Source: Catellatospora sp. IY07-71 (GTDB lineage Bacteria > Actinomycetota > Actinomycetes > Mycobacteriales > Micromonosporaceae). Taken from it: 64,000 bases of DNA. The DNA lies in contig NZ_AP023360.1 of the NCBI RefSeq assembly GCF_018326265.1, positions 4,559,501-4,623,500 of the forward strand, read 5' to 3'. The translations under genes and the position numbers were made by a program. Within the stretch, counting starts at the first letter, position 1; every line of letters begins with the position of its first letter. Positions 48,730-64,000 of this stretch are shown here, piece after piece. Under the pieces are notes generated by a model that had not been told where the DNA came from, did not search any database, and worked only from the letters and a program-made list of their open reading frames with translations.

Positions 48730-49532
48730 GCGGATCCCCGAAGTACAGCACCGCGCAGAGCAGCCGGGAGCGCGCCGAACGCGCCGAACGTGAGCGTGCG
48801 GAGCGCCAGCGGCGCCGCGAGCAGGAGCTGGCGCGGCTGCGGGCCGAGGCCGAAGCGCGGGCGAAGGCGGAGCGCGACGCCCGCCGCAGGCAGGCGGCGC
48901 TCGCGGTGGACGGCCTGCAGGCCCGGCTCACCGTACTGGAGAACGACGCCGCCGCGGCCCGGGTGCACCTGTCCGGCGGCTCGGACACCCAGCGCCTGCT
49001 CGTACGCCTGCGCGCCGACCTTGCGGCGGACCGGCTCGACCGGATCGGCGCGGAGGCCGCGGGCGCCCAGCGCGCGCTGGACACCGCCGAGACCACGCTC
49101 GACGAGCAGATCGACCGGATCGTCGCCCGGCGGGAGCTGGTGCGCGCCCTGGCGGCCTCGATGCCGTCCACCGGGTACGTCATCGACCTGTCGAGCCTGG
49201 ACGAGGACCAGGCGGGAACCATCTCGCTGCGTGCCCGCGCGCTCGACGGGGACGTGCTCGCCGTGGTCGTGCAGGACGAGGACGGCGGCGGCGGGCACCG
49301 TATGGTCTACTCGAACGCCGAGATGCTCCACCAGTCCGACGCCGGGGTGGTCGAGGGCGGCACGTGCACCGACCTCGTGGAGGTCATCACCGTGCTCAAC
49401 CGGTCGGTGGAGCAGGCGGGCTTCGAGGCCGGCGGCGTGCGCTGGGACGACGGAGGGCACGTCCGGCCCGACGAGCGGCGGGCGGAGCAGCGCCCGGCGC
49501 CGGCGCAGCACACCCAGGAGCGGCCCGCATGA
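48726..49532 (+). CDS. operon coiled-coil protein
   Basis: A 268-residue protein. Residues about 10-60 are a charged coiled coil with very high Arg/Glu/Ala content (SRERAERAERERAERQRRREQELARL...). A second helical stretch (RIGAEAAGAQRALDTAETTLDEQIDRIVARRELV) spans about 105-140. Residues 150-245 look like a small alpha/beta domain (GYVIDLSSLDEDQAGTISLRARALDGDVLAVVVQDEDGGGGHRMVY, CTDLVEVITVLNRSVEQAGF). Not assigned to a family. Likely an adaptor or scaffold linking the radical SAM and AAA+ components, by position only. Four-base overlaps at both ends. Confidence 0.75.
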   Translation: MSGSPKYSTAQSSRERAERAERERAERQRRREQELARLRAEAEARAKAERDARRRQAALAVDGLQARLTVLENDAAAARVHLSGGSDTQRLLVRLRADLAADRLDRIGAEAAGAQRALDTAETTLDEQIDRIVARRELVRALAASMPSTGYVIDLSSLDEDQAGTISLRARALDGDVLAVVVQDEDGGGGHRMVYSNAEMLHQSDAGVVEGGTCTDLVEVITVLNRSVEQAGFEAGGVRWDDGGHVRPDERRAEQRPAPAQHTQERPA

Positions 49533-51493
49533 CGGCGGCGGGGCCTCCTGCGGCGGCGTGGCTGTTGCGCGCGTACCAGGAGCTGCAACGCGGCCGCAGC
49601 CTCGTGGTGCACGGCAACGTCGACGACCTGGTGCGGTGGAGCGAGACCTACCAGCCTTTCCCCGCGGCGGTCATGGACTTCCTCTCGGTCAGCGGGTTCC
49701 CGGTGGTCGTGCGGTACGGCCTGGCGGATGGGCTGACCTACTACGACGACGCCTCCCGCCTGTTCACCGCCCCGTTCCTGCAGGTGACGGAGCAGGGGGC
49801 GGCGGGGCCGGCGGCGGCGCACCCGGTCGCGGTGCCGGCGGCGGGCGGGGGAGGGCCGGCCGGCCCGAGCGCGGCGCGCGCCGCCCGGTTGCAGGAGGCG
49901 TCGGACGCGTTGCGCGCGCAGATCGCCGCCGGTCAGACGGCCGAGCCGCGAAACCTGGCCGACGTGCTGTCGGTGCTCCACCGGCTGATGACCCAGCCGG
50001 ATCGGGCGTGCGCCGTCCTGATCGACTCGGCGGAGCTGCTGCTGGGCGACCGGGCCGCGGGCAGCAGCGACCATCTGCGGCACGTCGCCTTCCTGCGCAG
50101 GATGCTCGCCGAGGCGGCCGAGGCGCCGGGCGAGCACAAGCGGCTGCGCAACACCATGGTGTTCGTCTCCGCCGACCGGGCCGCCCTGCCGGCCTGGCTG
50201 CACACCGACAGCCCGTACGTGGCGTCGGTGCTGGCCGAGCGTCCGGATGTCGCGGAGCGCGCGGCGCTGGTAGAGGGCCGGCTCCGGCACTACTACGAAG
50301 GCGAGCAGCTCACGCCGAGCCAGCTCCGGGCCGCGACCTCGGCCATGGCCAGCCTGACCGACGGCATGACGGTGCGCGACATCTGCTCGGTGGAGGTCAC
50401 CTCGCACCTCGCCCGGATCCCGCCGACGTCGGCTCGGCGCCTGGTCGCCCGGCACCGGTTCGGGCTGCGTGACGATCCGTGGGAGCGCCTGGAGATCTTG
50501 AAGATCAAGAATGCCGAGGCCTTGCTGGGCCAGCGGGTCATCGGCCAGCCCGACGCGGTCGCGGCGGTCCACGACGTGCTGGTCAACTCGCGGGTCGGGG
50601 TCGACTTCGCGGCGTCGGACGAGCAGTTCGCGGCGAAACCCAAGGGTGTGCTGTTCTTCGTGGGGCCGACCGGTGTCGGTAAGACGGAGCTGGCCAAGGC
50701 GATCGCGGAGCTCGTCTTCGACGACGAGTCGGCGCTGATCCGCTTCGACATGAGCGAGTACGACCAGCCACACTCCAGCGAGCGCCTCACCGGTTCCCCG
50801 CCCGGCTACGTCGGGCATGAGCAGGGCGGCGCGCTGACCAACTGGGTGCAGGAGCGGCCGTTCAGCGTGCTGCTGTTCGACGAGGTCGAGAAGGCGCATC
50901 CCAAGGTGCTGGACAAGTTTCTGCAGATCATGGAGGACGGCAGGCTGACCGACGGACGCGGGCAGACGGTCTTCTTCTCGCACACCATCGTGATCTTCAC
51001 GTCCAACATCGGTGCCAGCGAGCTGCGCAACCACGGTGTCACCCAGAACACCCCGTACGCGACGATCCGCGACCTGTTCCGTAAGGCGGTGCAGGAGCAC
51101 TTCCTGGCCATCCGCAGGCCGGAGCTGCTGGGGCGGATCGGCGGGGGCGTGGTGGTCTTCGACATCCTCCGGGAGCCGGTGATCCGGGACATCGTCAGCA
51201 AGTTCCTGGGGCTGCTGGCCGCGTCGGCGCGGACACGCGGCCACGAGGTGGTCTTCGACCGTCCGGCGATCGACCGGGCGGTCATCGACGAGATCACCGC
51301 CAACGGCAGCGCCTACGGCGCGCGCGAGATCCGCACGCCCCTGCTGGAGCAGTGGGTGCGCGCCCCGCTCAACCGCTGGATTCTGGAGACCTCTCCCGCG
51401 CCGGGCACCCGCATCCTGGTGCACCGCCGGCCGGACGGCGCGGTTCCGTTCGCCGTGAGCGCCGTCCCGGAGATGAGGGGTCCCGATGACTGA
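49529..51493 (+). CDS. ClpB/ClpA-like AAA+ ATPase with degenerate N-terminal module
   Basis: A 654-residue ATPase. The C-terminal half is a Clp D2-type AAA+ domain: GVLFFVGPTGVGKTELAKAI (Walker A, 379-386), SALIRFDMSEYDQPHSSERLTGSPPGYVGHEQGG (pore-loop region), SVLLFDEVEKAHPKVLDKF (Walker B near 448), IFTSNIGA (sensor 1) and RRPELLGRIGGGVVVF with the finger Arg. The N-terminal 330 residues look like a second ATPase-related module without Walker A (GRSLVVHGNVDDLVRW; AVLIDSAELLLGD; RNTMVFVSADRAALP), comparable to the GNPD-type modules of TerY-P-linked ATPases. No ClpP-binding loop is evident. It probably remodels proteins for the operon. Confidence 0.88.
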   Translation: MTAAGPPAAAWLLRAYQELQRGRSLVVHGNVDDLVRWSETYQPFPAAVMDFLSVSGFPVVVRYGLADGLTYYDDASRLFTAPFLQVTEQGAAGPAAAHPVAVPAAGGGGPAGPSAARAARLQEASDALRAQIAAGQTAEPRNLADVLSVLHRLMTQPDRACAVLIDSAELLLGDRAAGSSDHLRHVAFLRRMLAEAAEAPGEHKRLRNTMVFVSADRAALPAWLHTDSPYVASVLAERPDVAERAALVEGRLRHYYEGEQLTPSQLRAATSAMASLTDGMTVRDICSVEVTSHLARIPPTSARRLVARHRFGLRDDPWERLEILKIKNAEALLGQRVIGQPDAVAAVHDVLVNSRVGVDFAASDEQFAAKPKGVLFFVGPTGVGKTELAKAIAELVFDDESALIRFDMSEYDQPHSSERLTGSPPGYVGHEQGGALTNWVQERPFSVLLFDEVEKAHPKVLDKFLQIMEDGRLTDGRGQTVFFSHTIVIFTSNIGASELRNHGVTQNTPYATIRDLFRKAVQEHFLAIRRPELLGRIGGGVVVFDILREPVIRDIVSKFLGLLAASARTRGHEVVFDRPAIDRAVIDEITANGSAYGAREIRTPLLEQWVRAPLNRWILETSPAPGTRILVHRRPDGAVPFAVSAVPEMRGPDD

Positions 51494-53018
51494 GCCGACG
51501 AATCCCGAGGCGCTGCTGAGCCAGGTCGAAGGCTTCGAGGCGGCCACCGAACTGACCGTGGCGCAGCTGCGCGACTACGTCGGCCGTGAGTCGGAGCTGG
51601 AGGGGATGCTGCAGGCTCGTGCGCTGGGCCACCTGGCCGAGCTGGACTTCGACAGCTGCGTCGAGCTGCTGGACCAGATCATCGGCCTCAACGTGACCCT
51701 GCGTGATGTGATCACCCGGGAGCTGGCGCGGCAGGCGGATACGCTGACCGCCGAGGAACGCCAGGACATCGAGCTGTACCGGGACGCGGCCAGCGGGTAC
51801 ATCATGCTGCTGGAGGGTCAGAAATACTCGGCGCGGGCCGACGAGCAGCGAGTGAACGGGTCGCTGGACCAGTCCGAGCGGTTCAACACCATGGCCATGG
51901 ACTACTACGAGCAGCTCGGCGAGAGCGAGCTGCCGCTCGCCGGGGTCGGCGGCCTGCGCTACCTGCTGGGCAGCGCCTCCCGGGAGATGCTGCACGGCAT
52001 GCGGGAGGTGCGGGCCGGCAACTACCCGAACGCCTACCACAACTTCGACCGCACCCGCGTGCACTACGAGGAGCTGCTGGCGCAGGTGGAGGACAGCCTG
52101 CCCGAGGTCGAGCAGACCGGTCAGGACGATCTCATCCGCAACATCGCCGAGCTGCGTACGGAGCTGATCAGTGGGCTGACCAACGTTCAGGCGCTGCAGT
52201 GTCTCGTGGAGAACCTGCGCGATCTGCAGACGGGCAACTTCCGGTCGGCGGTCGAGTCGGGACGCGAGTCCGTGCGGCTGTTCACCACGTTGGTGGACCA
52301 GGCGATGGCCGCCGGGCACACCCGTAACGCGCTCATGCTGCGGCGGATGGAGCTGTGCCACGCGGAGTCCTGGACCGCGCTGGCAGAAGCGGAGCGCGCC
52401 ATCGACGACCAGGAGTGGGAGCTGTGCCGGCGCTCGGTCAAGAAGGCACGAAGCTTCTGGAACGACGCCCTGCGTATCGCCAATCGCAACGAGATCGTCG
52501 GTGTCGTCGCGCAGCGCCCCGAGAGCGGCAACATGGAGATGCTCCTGCAGAGCGTGCTGCGCAGATGCGACCGGGAGGAGCGCTACCGCAACGACATCGA
52601 ACGGCTCACCCAGCGACTGCACCACATCTCCAGCATCCACGTCACCGCTCAGGGAGGGCACGCCATGACCACGTCGTCGCGGGACGAGTTCAACTTCAAC
52701 GGGCCGGTGGCCGCAGGATCGATCGGTGGTGAGCACAACACCGGCTCGATCCACCAGGTCCAGCAGGTGACGGCGGATCTGACCACGCTCACGCAGGAGC
52801 TCGCGACGTTGCGCTCGATGATCGTGAGTGTGGCCCGCACGCCCGCGGAGCAGACGGTCGCCGACGCCGTCCGCAACGCCGAGGACGCGGCGCGCCAGCG
52901 TGACGAGCCGGCGGTGCGCCGGTACCTCGCCGACGCGGGCAGCTGGGCCCTCGACTTCGCCAGACAGCTGGGCCTCACGGCGGCCACGGCCTGGATCACC
53001 GCCAGCATCGGAGCCTGA
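51486..53018 (+). CDS. long helical protein with Gly/Asn-rich C-terminal motif
   Basis: A 510-residue, almost all-helical soluble protein beginning inside the AAA+ gene (8-bp overlap). Residues 1-390 have repeated helices rich in Leu, Glu and Arg without clear TPR consensus (DYYEQLGESELPLAGVGGLRYLLGSASREML, NLRDLQTGNFRSAVESGRESVRLF). At about 395-425 there is an abrupt Gly/Asn-rich beta-prone motif, DEFNFNGPVAAGSIGGEHNTGSIHQ, followed by a coiled coil (VTADLTTLTQELATLRSMI) and a C-terminal helix. The layout resembles conflict-system proteins in which such a motif mediates assembly, but no family was recognised. It is the last gene; a strong terminator follows. Confidence 0.75.
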   Translation: MTEPTNPEALLSQVEGFEAATELTVAQLRDYVGRESELEGMLQARALGHLAELDFDSCVELLDQIIGLNVTLRDVITRELARQADTLTAEERQDIELYRDAASGYIMLLEGQKYSARADEQRVNGSLDQSERFNTMAMDYYEQLGESELPLAGVGGLRYLLGSASREMLHGMREVRAGNYPNAYHNFDRTRVHYEELLAQVEDSLPEVEQTGQDDLIRNIAELRTELISGLTNVQALQCLVENLRDLQTGNFRSAVESGRESVRLFTTLVDQAMAAGHTRNALMLRRMELCHAESWTALAEAERAIDDQEWELCRRSVKKARSFWNDALRIANRNEIVGVVAQRPESGNMEMLLQSVLRRCDREERYRNDIERLTQRLHHISSIHVTAQGGHAMTTSSRDEFNFNGPVAAGSIGGEHNTGSIHQVQQVTADLTTLTQELATLRSMIVSVARTPAEQTVADAVRNAEDAARQRDEPAVRRYLADAGSWALDFARQLGLTAATAWITASIGA

Positions 53019-53033
53019 CCGGCTGTCACACCT

Positions 53034-53079
53034 CGAAGAGGCCCCCGAAACGTCTACGGACGATTCGGGGGCCTCTTCG
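53034..53079 (+). terminator. operon terminator
   Basis: Perfect 16-bp arms CGAAGAGGCCCCCGAA (53034-53049) and complement (53064-53079); the loop itself can form CGTC/GACG. It is 15 bp after the last operon gene. Confidence 0.9.
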
Positions 53080-53116
53080 CATGACGCGGCGCTGACCTGT
53101 ACAAAAGCCGCGAATC

Positions 53117-53145
53117 TTGTAATTAGGTTAGCCTTACTTTACCAT
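53117..53145 (+). promoter_or_regulatory. iron-box promoter of the NRPS
   Basis: TTAGGTTAGCCTTACTTTA (53123-53141) matches the IdeR/DmdR iron box TTAGGTTAGGCTAACCTAA at 15 of 19 positions. It fills the spacer between TTGTAA (53117-53122) and TACCAT (53140-53145), a 17-bp separation. Iron-loaded repressor bound here would block transcription directly. Confidence 0.8.
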
Positions 53146-53210
53146 CCGGTGAGTCGGTCTCCGTCCAGCCCGTCTGCGCCACCCGCACCATCCCCCGAAA
53201 GGTGTCTCCC

Positions 53211-64000
<10,790 letters not shown>

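Overview
The window is about 72% GC with strong G/C preference at third codon positions. It uses many GTG/TTG starts and leaderless mRNAs, secretes several carbohydrate-active and proteolytic enzymes, carries SARP, PadR, ROK and TerY-type regulators, and holds an iron-regulated NRPS. This points to a filamentous actinomycete, most likely in the Micromonosporaceae (Catellatospora/Actinoplanes-like). That placement is inference from style and repeats, not from a marker gene. No rRNA, tRNA, CRISPR array or prophage was seen. Layout. 1-14.5 kb: LysR/DapA-like pair, secreted M4 metallopeptidase and Calx-beta protein, a large SARP-NB-ARC-TPR regulator, a HelD/HelR-type RNA polymerase recycling ATPase with a compact promoter-terminator unit at its 5' end, a VOC protein, membrane and phosphoesterase genes. 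14.7-19.8 kb: a secreted ThuA + sugar-dehydrogenase-like multidomain gene split by a one-base frameshift, and an amidohydrolase remnant. 19.9-23.8 kb: anchored protein, phosphotransferase, PadR regulator with flavin monooxygenase. 23.8-25.3 kb: an intact IS4-family element with 25-bp inverted repeats and a 10-bp target duplication, sitting inside one unit of a paired palindromic repeat. 25.6-44 kb: mixed housekeeping and exported functions (GH128-like, ROK, TrpF, hydrolases, orphan ModB-like permease, GDSL hydrolase, hemC, RTX-repeat protein, ArsR/SRPBCC pair, secreted HNH nuclease, SET protein, mannonate-dehydratase-like/Gfo-Idh operon, GH19 chitinase). 44.1-53.0 kb: a degraded SUKH-type gene, then a tight eight-gene operon (membrane protein, TerY-like vWA, PP2C phosphatase, kinase with zinc-ribbon-like tail, radical SAM activase-like protein, coiled-coil protein, ClpB-like AAA+ ATPase, long helical protein). 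This TerY-P-type signalling operon is the most likely under-described system here. 53.1-64 kb: an iron-box-controlled NRPS (A-PCP-E, C-A-PCP-E, C-A..., running off the window) whose third A domain reads as the N5-hydroxyornithine code, so a hydroxamate siderophore. A second theme is non-coding: at least four families of palindromic repeats occur in the window. Two are arranged as pairs with a fixed spacer, one is always at gene 3' ends, and two elements lie in frame inside NRPS interdomain linkers.
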